Below, piece after piece: positions 11,611-21,364 of a DNA stretch of 64,000 bases. Location: assembly GCF_019649055.1 (NCBI RefSeq), contig NW_026570482.1:1-64000 (forward strand). The letters run 5' to 3'. The notes under the pieces were generated by a model, which saw nothing but the letters and a program-made list of their open reading frames with translations, was not told the DNA's origin and did not search any database. The position numbers and the translations under genes were made by a program. Positions within the stretch are counted from its first letter, which is position 1, and each line of letters starts with the position of its first letter. The stretch is from Paramacrobiotus metropolitanus. Taxonomy: Eukaryota; Tardigrada; Eutardigrada; Parachela; Macrobiotidae.

Positions 11611-13615
11611 ACAAGTTTTCGTCTGTACAGTTCTTCCACGATGATCGAAACTTTTTTTCGATAGCTTGAAAAATAAGGCGTAGACAAAAATACATGTATG
11701 TCGTTCGAGTACCACTGTAAACGCAATCTTTCACAATACTCTTCATCCAGAAAGCTGGACACTCACCTCAGGCTAGAGATACTGTTAAACTAATTTTCGA
11801 AACAGCTCGCTGAATAAAACTACCTGTGTTCTTTTAAAAAATGGCGGAGATCATAATGGAATAGCCGTTTCCTGTTTCGCCTTTCACTGCCTTCAAGTAG
11901 CCCTTAGCTACCCATATTTTGCCGCAGGTTTCGATAAATAAACAAGCTGTGACGTATGTATCCGAAAGTGCACGAAGTGGTTATTTTGCCGCACTAACAA
12001 ATTGCGGCAGAATAGCTTTAGCCGAATGTTTATGGCGATCTGTAAATTTTTCTTTCTTTATTTTCATTTTTATTTATGAACGCAACCTTATAATATTATC
12101 GCATCATTCGCATACACCGTAATCTCAGTTCGTAAAGAAGAGCAGCCGTGTGGCAGTTATTTAATTTTTATCAGTTATCAGACAAATTTTGTCTGATTTT
12201 TGCCTTGAACATGGGTCCGAAGTGCAGGTCGTGGTTGACCACGTTCGGCAGCGACATCGAGAAATCTCCGTTTCGGTTTGAGTGTCCGGTTGAACGAAAA
12301 TTTTGTCGTGGTAATCAAGCTAATCGAGCGGAAGTGAGTTTGACGACGGTTACGTAATCCATGTTGCCAGTGTCCTGCAGCACGTTTTACGTAGATGGTC
12401 CCGGGAGGAGGGTGACGACCGGGAATGATTTTTATTCGTCGGAAGTGCTGTTGTCGCCACCGTCATCGAAGCCTTATTATTGCTGGAAATCCCGTCCTTC
12501 CGTTCTACCCCACAATCACCTGGTCGACGAACCTTCGGAAAATCTGTAGGTACTTCGGTTGTGTAGCTCTGTAAGCCTTTGTTGAAAAGTTTGTCGCAAT
12601 CGAGCGGCACCGCCGCTTAGGCCAGTGGTCCACGGTGTGAAGAACGACATGATATTTTTAACAGTGAGTTCCAGTGCTGCGTTATTAAATTTTCGATATT
12701 CGCCGAATGCGGTTCGATATCGGGATAGTGGACGCTTCGGCTCAAGGTAAAACTCCCATATTTCACACGTGCGACAAAGCTGAATGAAGCCTGTGTGTTT
12801 TCCTGGACTATGTATAATGAATTGATACGGATTGAGCCATGGATTCGGAGCGTGAATCGAGAAGCAGTTCATCCTAGATATTCCTCATCTGTGTTTGTGA
12901 AGACGGGATAAATGTACATCGATATCATCCGCAATTAGAAGCGAGTATAGAATTTGTACTCAAGGCCGATTTTATACTGGAAGCTTCACGCGGCGGGAGA
13001 TGAGATGCCGTAATGTACAGAGTAGCCCTATGTTATTATCATGTTACGATACCAAAAAAGTACTCCTGGTCGCTTCTGATCGGTCGCGCTATATAGCTCA
13101 AAAGAATGGAAAGAATTTTATGGGTTTAGATGGTAAAATTTTAGCCAAAAAAAGCAGTATAAATTTATAGTGGTTTGAATTTACGGATCACTGCGTAACC
13201 TGACAGTCCAGTTATCAGGCATGCATAAAGTCTGTCCTGATCTAATACTTCACGTGCTAATATTTGCACTTTTTCTGACAATCTTTTGCGAATATAGTTG
13301 TTTGTACACAACAACTTAAGGCTCCAAAGTTTTGTGCAATTAAGTAAGGCCGCACCGGTTGGGATGTACGTAAACCAATTGTATTTGTTTTAATGTTCAT
13401 TCAATTGATCGAAATCCCAGTACTCTCCTCTGTTTGTCAAACATGTATCAGTTTATGTAATGCATGGTTGGCGCTGTGCTGAGTCGGAAAAAAAGACCAT
13501 GAAAATGGTATCAAGGGTTCCAGAAGACTCTACAATGCATTCTCTGTACTAAATTACTTTATTATTTCAGCATTATTCGATTCATTACTTGTTCGTGCGC
13601 AATCAGTTAGCTTTC
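11611..13615. other. Upstream of gustatory receptor; one doubtful open frame
   Basis: Mostly without recognisable genes. From ATG 12208 a plus-strand frame runs to 12549 with one in-frame TAA at 12355-12357. It starts MGPKCRSWLTTF and resembles no family I know; it may be a decayed exon or chance. An acceptor-like TTATTTCAG at 13562-13570 precedes the receptor start and might mark a 5' untranslated exon. Confidence 0.3.
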
Positions 13616-15079
13616 ATGGACCCCCGCATTCGACCGGAGCAGATATTGGCGTTGACCGGCTACTTACCACCTCTTACAGTGTTTCCACGACTGCGTAAAT
13701 GGAAAGACATCGGAAAAGTAGTATCTTTATTTCCGTTTGTACTTGTATTAGGAGGCTTTGCACACGCAATGCTGAACACGGCTGCCGTAGCCGCCGAAAG
13801 CTTACAGACAACCCACAGCCCGGACGAAAACCCCATACTTTACGCTATCAGCGTCCTGTGGGACTGTTTCTATGCTTTGCAACCTTCTATGGTTTCCTTG
13901 GCCTACCTCGTGACCAGGCATCACTGGCACACCTGTCAAAGCTCTTTGAGAAAGGTAATTAATTTAGGCTCCATTCCAACTGACGCGGTGAAGCGATGGA
14001 AAGCAACAGCTGCTGGTTTGTCGGCGCTGATTTTCGTGATGGTTGCTATCTGGGAGTTCATCTCCTGGTGGACATACTTGAATGATCCATACTGGCAAGA
14101 AATTGACGGGGAGGGATATTTTGCACCATTGCCCATACCGATCACTGTCCTACAAGGTATTCCTTTATGGACAGGCTTCTGCACGATTCCCTATTACTTA
14201 GTGCAGCAACTGCAAATCTGTGCCATTACGAACGCCTTTATGTTACGCGATACGTGTAAGGAAATGCAAGCTCGTATGAGGGCTGTTTGTGAAAATATGC
14301 CTAGCAGAACGCCCGTGGACGTTTTCCGGCTTGTGGAGAACTTTCAGAATTTCCAGATCGCATTGATGGAATGCGCCGATTTCTTGAACCGCGTTTACAG
14401 CTGGACATTGGCTGGCTTATTTGGATTCAGCATGGTTCTGGCTTGCTCGTTCCTGGCAGTGCTTTTGTACAGCAGACCGGAAACTGTGGATAGCGTTGTG
14501 TTTAAATACCTGAGTTTTTTTACCTTCTCCGTTTTGCTAGCGCTGTTTACAATCCCGCTTGTATTAGCTAACGAACAGGTAGTGTTTTAACATGGATGTA
14601 TGTTATGACATTTTCTCTCACGGGGAGTTGCGTGAATTTGTTGTCAGCGTTTTTATTGCAGATAGGCGAATCTCCGCTGGCCATCTACCGCTTGCAAATG
14701 TTTGTGGAAGATTATATGCAGACGGTGCCGGCGTATGCAAGAGTAAGGCGCACTATGCACATAATTTCATATGTACTTGCGTGCGCTACGCTGCTTAAAG
14801 ATTGTCCTTCACCAGGAGCTCCAGAATCTATTGGATCTGCTCGACGTTATGGAGCAAGCTGCGAACAATTACCCCTTAAGATTGTCAGGAGGAGGGCTAT
14901 TCGTATATTCAAGACATCTTTTAGCTAAAGTAGGCGGCGCAGTGTATTTTCTTACAGTTCTGACAAACGGTCAATATATGTTCCAGGCATGCACGATTCT
15001 CATATCCACGGCAGTCATTGTTCAAGGAATCGTTGACCGAAGCCGACAAACAAAGCTTGTCGTTTCCAGAGATATGTGA
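13616..15079 (+). CDS. Gustatory receptor (7tm_7 family), three exons
   Basis: Insect-type gustatory receptor, expected in the plasma membrane of chemosensory cells. Exons 13616-14578, 14662-14742, 14816-15079 give 435 aa, a normal length for the family. Exon 1 carries six hydrophobic segments (residues about 35-55, 75-97, 127-150, 175-200, 262-285, 300-320). Between them lies the usual hydrophilic block with RLVENFQNFQIALMECADF. The donor ANEQ|GT is phase 0, followed by an acceptor TTTTTATTGCAG| and a 27-codon exon. The second intron (73 bp) uses AGA|GTAAGG and TTCACCAG|GAG. Exon 3 holds the C-terminal helix with YPLRLSGGGLFVYSRHLL, in the place of the TYhhhhhQF region. ATG 13616 is chosen because the frame upstream has no ATG. 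The frame is intact. A giant LTR element begins 116 bp past the stop and may remove its native 3' end. Confidence 0.8.
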
Positions 15080-15194
15080 GAGGTTGTTCCACTTCGTCCT
15101 GTCAAGTCCAAAAAAAAACCAATGGCTGCAGGTGGCAGCCAAAAGATTTCTTGGAGCTAAGAGGTCATTATGCTGAAGCCTGCAGCAATTGTAC

Positions 15195-15535
15195 TGTGAG
15201 CGGGGGTTCACTAGCGTTCACGTCCGCAACGCTGCGCCACTCGGATTACGTGTCTGTGTTGTGTCTCGCTTCTGATTGGCTTGCGTTTTGTTAGTGGGCG
15301 CGGCATAGCACGTGCTGCACACTGTTGAATTGGCTCTACGATTTACGATCGAGCTGCGCCGATCAGTATGTTGATTTCTGTTGTGCAGACTTTCAATATT
15401 ATTAAAAGCTAGCAATTAGCTGTGTGAGCGTCGTGTGTTATTGCATTGCTCGCAATACTTCCAGCATTTCTCGCTACGCAGGATCTATCCCGTTTAGGTC
15501 TCTGTATCTGGATCACAGTTGGGTCTAGCATTAGA
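15195..15535 (+). repeat. 5' LTR
   Basis: Begins TGTGAGCGGGGGTTCAC and ends GGGTCTAGCATTAGA. Directly followed by a primer-binding site, which fixes its 3' end. GTAC precedes it. Matches the 3' LTR over the full 341 bp. Confidence 0.9.
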
Positions 15536-15549
15536 TGGTAGCAGAGCCG
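15536..15549 (+). promoter_or_regulatory. Primer-binding site, initiator-Met tRNA type
   Basis: TGGTAGCAGAGCCG starts immediately after the LTR. TGGTAGCAGAG is complementary to the conserved animal initiator tRNA-Met 3' end (CTCTGCTACCA), the primer for minus-strand cDNA. Eleven bases match; the rest cannot be tested without the host tRNA. Confidence 0.75.
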
Positions 15550-16922
15550 ACAGCGGTTCTCTGATTTGATTTGATTTGATTTGTGTCAGGCAAATTTGGC
15601 CTGTTATCAGTGTGACCAGTAAGGCACAGGTCTGTGGAACAGCAAAGGGCACACCACAAGCGGTGAATCGTCCCACCGATCGGGATTTCCAGCTTTGGTT
15701 TTCGGTACAGTGTCTTCAGCGAAGACCTGTGCTGTTTCCTCAGCTGTGCAAGAGTTCAAGAGTTCAGTCAGCAGTGTTCCTCGGTGTAGAGTCTTCAGCG
15801 AAGACCTACACTGGTGTCACTGTTACTCGGCAAGGATTCAGCGAATCCTAAGCCGTGGGTCACAAGCAACGAAGCGCCGAAAGGGGCGCACGGGAAAAGA
15901 CAGATCAGACTCCTCCAAGCTGGCAGTAGAGCACTACTACTGTTGCTACGGCAGTCAGCCGGCACAGTAGCAGACAAAAAGCGTGCGGCACAACCGCTAC
16001 GGAAAAGCGGCAACGCGGGAGCGGAGTGTGGAGAAAAACTGGATCATTTGGAACATTTCCCCGCGGAAAAGGACGGTCAACAGGTAGAAAACCGTTATTA
16101 ATTACGGGATTGGCTAATTGGTAAAATTGGCAATTTCTATTGGTCCGTACTGAGCTGAGCGTAGACGTAGGCGGAGTTTTGCACACGGTGCGCAAGTCTG
16201 GCCGTTGACCGTGACGTCAGGCAGATATAAATTTTAAATGGACTAACGTGATTGGTCAGTTATCCGAACTGTGATTGGTTGAAATTTGAACTGAATATTT
16301 TGAGCTAGTGAACCAATCAGAACGAAGTAAACAACGTGAACGGGGATTTTCCGCTGAACTTGAGTTGTAATGAGAATTTCGATTTGAGACTAGATATTTG
16401 AAAAGGAAAGTGACCTTTTGAGTTAAGACAAAGGAAATGTGACCTTTGATTGAATTGAGCTGGAAAGTGACCTTTTGAGTTCAGACGAGTGGGAAAGTGA
16501 CCTTTGACTTCAGAAAGTGACCTTTACTAAAAAGCTGGAACTGATTAATTTGACCTTAAAAGTGACCTCTAAGACCTGAAATTGACCAAAAGTGACCTAT
16601 TAACGAAGTTGAAATCGAGTCGATTAGTAGTTCAGCGATATCAGCAGCTGTAGAATTTCATTCGTAAACGTGTTCTGAACTGTAAAAACGCTCTCGAAGT
16701 TTTGTCCGAAAAGTGACCTTTAGAGCAAATCTCTCGAAGTTTTTATCGAAAAAGTGACCTTCGAAGCGGAACTTAGTTGAATTTTTCAATCGAAAAGTGA
16801 CCTTTAATAAGGACTTAGAAAATTTCGTAAGAACGAAAGTGACCTTTAAGACAATTGAACAAACCATACAATAACGTGTGTGTGAGAACAATTGGCAGGA
16901 GCGTCCAAGTTATCCAATCAAC
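15550..16922 (+). other. Retrotransposon leader with hairpins and a TGACCT cluster
   Basis: Non-coding leader. It contains four TTTGA units in tandem (15562-15583) and two identical 15-base inverted repeats GTCTTCAGCGAAGAC (15712-15726 and 15791-15805). Between 16408 and 16845 there are about twelve TGACCT sites, mostly as AAAGTGACCTTT. Short open frames here overlap in many frames and have no signature. The hairpins could serve packaging or dimerisation of the RNA; that is inference. Confidence 0.6.
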
Positions 16923-17648
16923 ATGGATAAAGACAAGGAAGAACCAACGTCTATCGGCAGTCAGGGAAGCACAAGCTCCCGAAGTTCACAGCAAGGCGCA
17001 CTAAATCCGTACAAAAAAGATTTGCACACGTACTCACGTCCAGTTGGACATGAGCGGAACACTCGAGCGCCTAAGGCATTTGAGAAGAAGGATTCGCGAG
17101 GCTCTGATAGCACCTCTCAGAAGGCGCTCGAGGCGGCCGCCAACCAGGAAAGTTCCAGCGACGTCCAGAAGCACACTCCCGCGTCTGCGGCGGGAGGAAA
17201 ACCGATGAACCAGACAAAGGTCACTGGGGAGGAAAAATCCACAGAGAAATGAGCGGAAGCAGTCGGAGCATCACAGTTGGATGCTACCACTGTCAAAATC
17301 GACGAGCAGGATAATAATATGAACCTGGCTCAAACGGAAGATAGAAACACAAAGGTCACCGAAGAGGAACTAGCTGAACTGGGATTGAATGACCTCTCAC
17401 TGAATGACAAAGCTGCAGACGATGACCTTTGGGCAACTCCAATGGTCTCAGATGAATCAAATGAATCGTATTTCACGGATGATGAGACGACGATGCACAC
17501 GTCTTTCCAAACGGCAATAAGAGAAGCCGACCGTGCTGAAGGGATTACACCTTTTAAGGACATACCTGAGCATCTTATTGAACGGACAAAGAATAGAGAG
17601 GTCATCAACGTACGACCGCCGTCACCGAACAGCCCACGTCAACTTTGA
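16923..17648 (+). CDS. Element ORF 1: acidic, Ser-rich protein (one in-frame TGA)
   Basis: Starts at the first ATG after the leader and reads MDKDKEEPTSIGSQGSTSS. It is Ser/Gln-rich first, then strongly acidic with DDDLWATPMVSDESNESY. An in-frame TGA at 17250-17252 separates the parts; the same frame reopens at once. It stops at 17648, where the coiled-coil frame overlaps it by four bases, one base back. Possible readings are readthrough plus -1 frameshift, or decay by mutation. It may be the N-terminal part of a long Gag-like precursor. No known domain. Confidence 0.5.
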
Positions 17649-18903
17649 GGAGACGTGTCAGTGAAATGGAAAATGAACTTGAAGTTAACGAACGCCAGGC
17701 GGACAAGAGGAAACAGGAATATCGAGAAAGATTGACGGCACTTGACACCCGCCTCTTCGATCTGGAGCAGCAACAAGGTGACCTTCAAAGCGCTGCAGAC
17801 GGTTGGAAAATCAAATATGAAAGACCGAAGGAATTGGCAGATGAATATCTGAAAATGGTAGATGACAGAGAAATGGAAGGTCAACTTGCAGTCAGTGACC
17901 TTAATGAGAGTATGTCGGAAGAATCAGCGGAAAGGTCACGACACTTGGCAGAATTGAAGGACGAATGCGACTTATTGAAACTAAAGTTCACCGAAGCTGA
18001 GGCTAAGAGTATATTTTTTGAATAATGCTCGCATGCAATTTCGAAAAATTGCACGCGTATATTTTTTGAAAGAATGCTCGCATACATTTTTGAAAAAATA
18101 ACGAATACGTGACCAAACTCGCCGAAGCCACTCAGCGATTGTTGACGAACACTACCGAAGTATTCAAGCTCAGGAATGACCTGAAGCTGCGAGACGAGAA
18201 TATCGGAACCCTCCAGAAGGAATCACAAGATCATCAAAGAAGAGCTGACGAAGCGGTCCGGACAGCTAAGGACCGGCGAGATCTTACAGTCACCGAAGGC
18301 GTACGGTTGAGCAACGAAATAAGACAAGTGATGGAAGAGAATAAGGTGTTGAAAGAAGGTATCGGAAAGGTCACCGAGGAAAACAAAGAGCTGAAAGAAA
18401 CCGCCAAGACCGTGGCCGAACAGGGCTTACACTGGGAGCGAGAAGCACTCCGGTTTGACGTACTGGCCACGGCGCTCGAACGGAAAGATAAAGAGTGGCA
18501 ACAAACGGTTCATCAGAAGACGCAGAAGATCATCAAACTCAACACAGAGTTGATCGATATGACGCAAACAGTAATGACAGGAGAAGATGAGGTGACCCAG
18601 ACAAAGCAGCAGCTGAAAGCAGCAGCTGAAGAGTACACAAAGTTAGAAGGAGAAGTGACCCAGTTGGTAGAACACATCAAAAAGGTGGAGAACAATACAG
18701 AGAAGACGATTCAGGAGAAGACCTTCCAACTCCATCAGCATATGCTAAAGGTCAACCAAGAGAACCAGAACTTGAAAACCGAGAAGGAGGAACTACAGTT
18801 TAAAATCAGACGCATCGAAGATGAGAATAAGGCGCTCAATATGCCCAACAAGCATAAGGATGAACAGCTCCTGCAATACGGGGTCAAGACGGAAACGGTG
18901 TAA
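17645..18903 (+). CDS. Element coiled-coil protein, interrupted by a short duplicated insertion
   Basis: Two open stretches (17645-18025, ATG at 17669; 18109-18903) encode an almost uninterrupted heptad-rich coiled coil, about 390 residues, with blocks such as VMEENKVLKEGIGKVTEENK. Between them lies a roughly 50-bp AT-rich unit present twice (18009-18105, each starting GTATATTTTTTGAA), which brings a TAA and shifts the frame. A long coiled coil upstream of Gag is unusual for Ty3-type elements; it could serve multimerisation of the particle or cytoskeletal binding. The function is unknown. The second part ends at a clean TAA before the Gag ATG at 18967. Confidence 0.55.
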
Positions 18904-18966
18904 TCGCTCCCGCCCAGTTACAGTAAGGCACATGAAACGGGCACGGGCAAAAGCTTCCACTTTGAA

Positions 18967-20778
18967 ATGCCATTACGAACCGGCATGGGTAACGGGAGCA
19001 TCAAGACAGAACGAAACGGTGAAAAGGTCAACGACAAAAGAGTGCAACCATCGGAAAGTCACCCGCATATGAGTCGAGGTGACCCTTCCCAGTTCCCTCC
19101 ACACATCAAAACAAATGTCTTTATCGATGAAGGACGACGAGACAGACCGTCGAGTCGCCAAGAGCGCCCAACTAGATCCCGCTATGCGAAGGCGAGACGA
19201 AATCCAGATGATGACAAAGGTAGCGAAGAAGAAGAAGACCCGAGAGGAGGTTTTGCATTAGCAAAAGCATTCAACTCCATGGCACGGAAAACACCACTCG
19301 TGACCTTTGACGGCAGCCGTGATACCGTGAATGGTTGGACAAGACTGGTAAAAGACACTCAAAGAACCTACCAGCTCACCGACGATCAAATCATGATCGA
19401 GATAGCCAGTGCGGTGAAAGGTCCTGCTAAAACATGGTTCGAAAGCGAAAAAGATATTGCATCAGAGGATGGAATTGAATATTCGGTAACAGAATGGATG
19501 GACAAATTTAAAGACGAATACGGTGATCGGAACGAAGAAGTCTTAGGCTTACGCGAGGCCTATGCAAGGAAATTTGAACTAGGGAAAGAATCGCTTGACC
19601 AATATTATCAAGCGATAATGCGGTTCAAAGCAATGAGGATCATAACCGAAAAACAAGCAGTGGGTTTCTTAATCCAAGGATGTAGAGCGGATAATGAACT
19701 CTACAAAGCCCTGCGTACACAAAAGTGCAGAACGCCGACCGACGTAAAGGACTTTTTCAGACATTGGGCAACGGGAGAGGAAAAGTACAAGGCGCCAAAA
19801 GGTCAACGTAATCAGGAATACGTGACCATCCGCCAAGGTCAAGTCGAAAGTATACCGCAACAGAGAATGGCAGCCGCACCAGTTCAACAGCCGGTTGAAT
19901 ACCGCGTGGAGACTCCGGTCAGAGAGGTCACAGAAAAGGTGACCTTTATCGACAGCCAAACGGGGCAACCGATAACGTACGCAATGGTAGCGGCGATACA
20001 GGCGGCAGCTCAAGTGAGACCAGCACCACAGAATGTGGTTCCTCCGAATGTAGGAGTACCACAACAGGGAATGGCGAATGGAAACTTGGGTGGAAATGGA
20101 TATGGAAATGGAAATTGGAATGGAGGTCAAGGGAACTTCCAGAATCAAGGTCAAGGTCAGGGCAACTTCCAGCCAAACAGAGGAAACCAGAACTTCCAGC
20201 AGAACCAAGGGTCACGAAAGGAGTTTAAGTTCCAGCTGATTGACGGATGGGTAGCGAACGGAATGCAGATGTGTCAGCACTGCATGTATGGAAATCACCA
20301 AACACAAGGATGCAAGTTTGCCAACACACCACCGGATCAGAACCCAAACCTGTTTGCCTTCAGGGAATGGCAACGACTGCGCGGATTAGGTGGTTGGCGC
20401 CTAGCGGTGACAAACGGATACGACCTCATCGCCCAATGGTATCAGCACAAAGCCAACTTCCAGAAACAACAAGGGAACGGGAACAACGGAAATGGCGGAG
20501 GCCAAAATGGCGGCTACGGTCGTGGTGGCTACGGCCGCGGCGGCTTCAGAGGAAGGGGTAGAGGATTTGGCCGCGGAAATTACGGCAATAACCAAGGTGG
20601 CGGAAACGGAGGTGGCCAAGGAAACTACCAACAGGGTGGTGGCCAATACAATAATGGCGGCGGACAGAATCCTAACCCGGCAAATGATATCGGACAACAA
20701 CAAGGAAATGTGCAAGGAAATGTGCAAGGCGCGCAACAAGGTGGGACGCCGGTTCAGGGAAACGAACAAGATCAGTAG
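18967..20778 (+). CDS. Gag: capsid, CCHC zinc knuckle and RGG box
   Basis: 603 aa from ATG 18967. Residues about 110-290 match the retrotransposon Gag capsid fold: TPLVTFDGSRDTVNGWTRLV, then WFESEK, EWMDKFKDEYGDRNE, LDQYYQAIMRF and the helical tail before KAPKGQ. Then comes a Gly/Asn/Gln-rich linker and a canonical knuckle CQHCMYGNHQTQGC (C-x2-C-x4-H-x4-C) for RNA binding. The C-terminus is an RGG-type tract (GRGGYGRGGFRGRGRGFGRG) and a Gln/Gly tail. Expected role: assembly of the particle and packaging of element RNA. The frame is intact. AGGTCA sites occur both in the capsid and in the linker-coding DNA. Confidence 0.85.
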   Translation: MPLRTGMGNGSIKTERNGEKVNDKRVQPSESHPHMSRGDPSQFPPHIKTNVFIDEGRRDRPSSRQERPTRSRYAKARRNPDDDKGSEEEEDPRGGFALAKAFNSMARKTPLVTFDGSRDTVNGWTRLVKDTQRTYQLTDDQIMIEIASAVKGPAKTWFESEKDIASEDGIEYSVTEWMDKFKDEYGDRNEEVLGLREAYARKFELGKESLDQYYQAIMRFKAMRIITEKQAVGFLIQGCRADNELYKALRTQKCRTPTDVKDFFRHWATGEEKYKAPKGQRNQEYVTIRQGQVESIPQQRMAAAPVQQPVEYRVETPVREVTEKVTFIDSQTGQPITYAMVAAIQAAAQVRPAPQNVVPPNVGVPQQGMANGNLGGNGYGNGNWNGGQGNFQNQGQGQGNFQPNRGNQNFQQNQGSRKEFKFQLIDGWVANGMQMCQHCMYGNHQTQGCKFANTPPDQNPNLFAFREWQRLRGLGGWRLAVTNGYDLIAQWYQHKANFQKQQGNGNNGNGGGQNGGYGRGGYGRGGFRGRGRGFGRGNYGNNQGGGNGGGQGNYQQGGGQYNNGGGQNPNPANDIGQQQGNVQGNVQGAQQGGTPVQGNEQDQ

Positions 20779-20864
20779 GCACCGGTGAGCCTACTGATCG
20801 ACCCGACCCTAAACCACCGGGTAAAAAGGGAACGGAAAGGTCACCACTGCAGAACGGTACTGCA

Positions 20865-21353
20865 GTGAGAGTGACAAAGGAAACGGCTATAGGGATGCCG
20901 CCACAGCAAACTGAAACGGCTATATGGATGTCGTCATTGCAAAAGAAAATTGAAACGGCTATAAGGATGCCGTCACAGCAGCAAAGCGAACTGGTTATCG
21001 GGAAACCAGTACAAGCGGATAAAAGGTCACCGCAGAATGGTACTGCGAGTGGAAATTGTCGTGACGGTAGCGCGACACTGCAAAAAGTGCAGCCAAACGA
21101 AAGGTCACCGTACTGCAGCGAAGAGGTGTTAGCGCAACGACGCGCACAACGAAATGCGAAGATTCAACAAGCGCTGCTGAATCAAAAGAAATCGCAGAAC
21201 GATACTGCACACGAAGAAAACGAACAACATGCGAAATTCCGAAAATATTTGGCAGAAAACGATAAAGCGAATGAGCCACGTTGTGACTGTTACGGAGAGA
21301 TAAATGGATGGAGCAGAATATCACTGGTAAAGATGGCAGGTCACCTTGAGTAG
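20865..21353 (+). CDS. Element linker ORF with ETAI repeats
   Basis: 162 codons without a clear ATG at the start (first codon GTG/ATG region near 20865). Begins with three imperfect repeats of ETAI-x-MP, then charged Gln-rich sequence with NERSP. No known domain. Lies between Gag and the protease-bearing ORF in yet another frame, so it was probably expressed by frameshifting or is a decayed part of the polyprotein. Confidence 0.4.
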   Translation: MRVTKETAIGMPPQQTETAIWMSSLQKKIETAIRMPSQQQSELVIGKPVQADKRSPQNGTASGNCRDGSATLQKVQPNERSPYCSEEVLAQRRAQRNAKIQQALLNQKKSQNDTAHEENEQHAKFRKYLAENDKANEPRCDCYGEINGWSRISLVKMAGHLE

Positions 21354-21364
21354 GAAAAGTCCAA

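Noticed and set aside
18234-18695. Minus-strand frames opposite the coiled-coil ORF
   Set aside because: Shadows of a Glu/Lys-rich coding strand; no start context or family.
19669-20769. Minus-strand frames opposite Gag
   Set aside because: They lie opposite a clear capsid/zinc-knuckle frame and have Leu/Ser-rich shadow composition.
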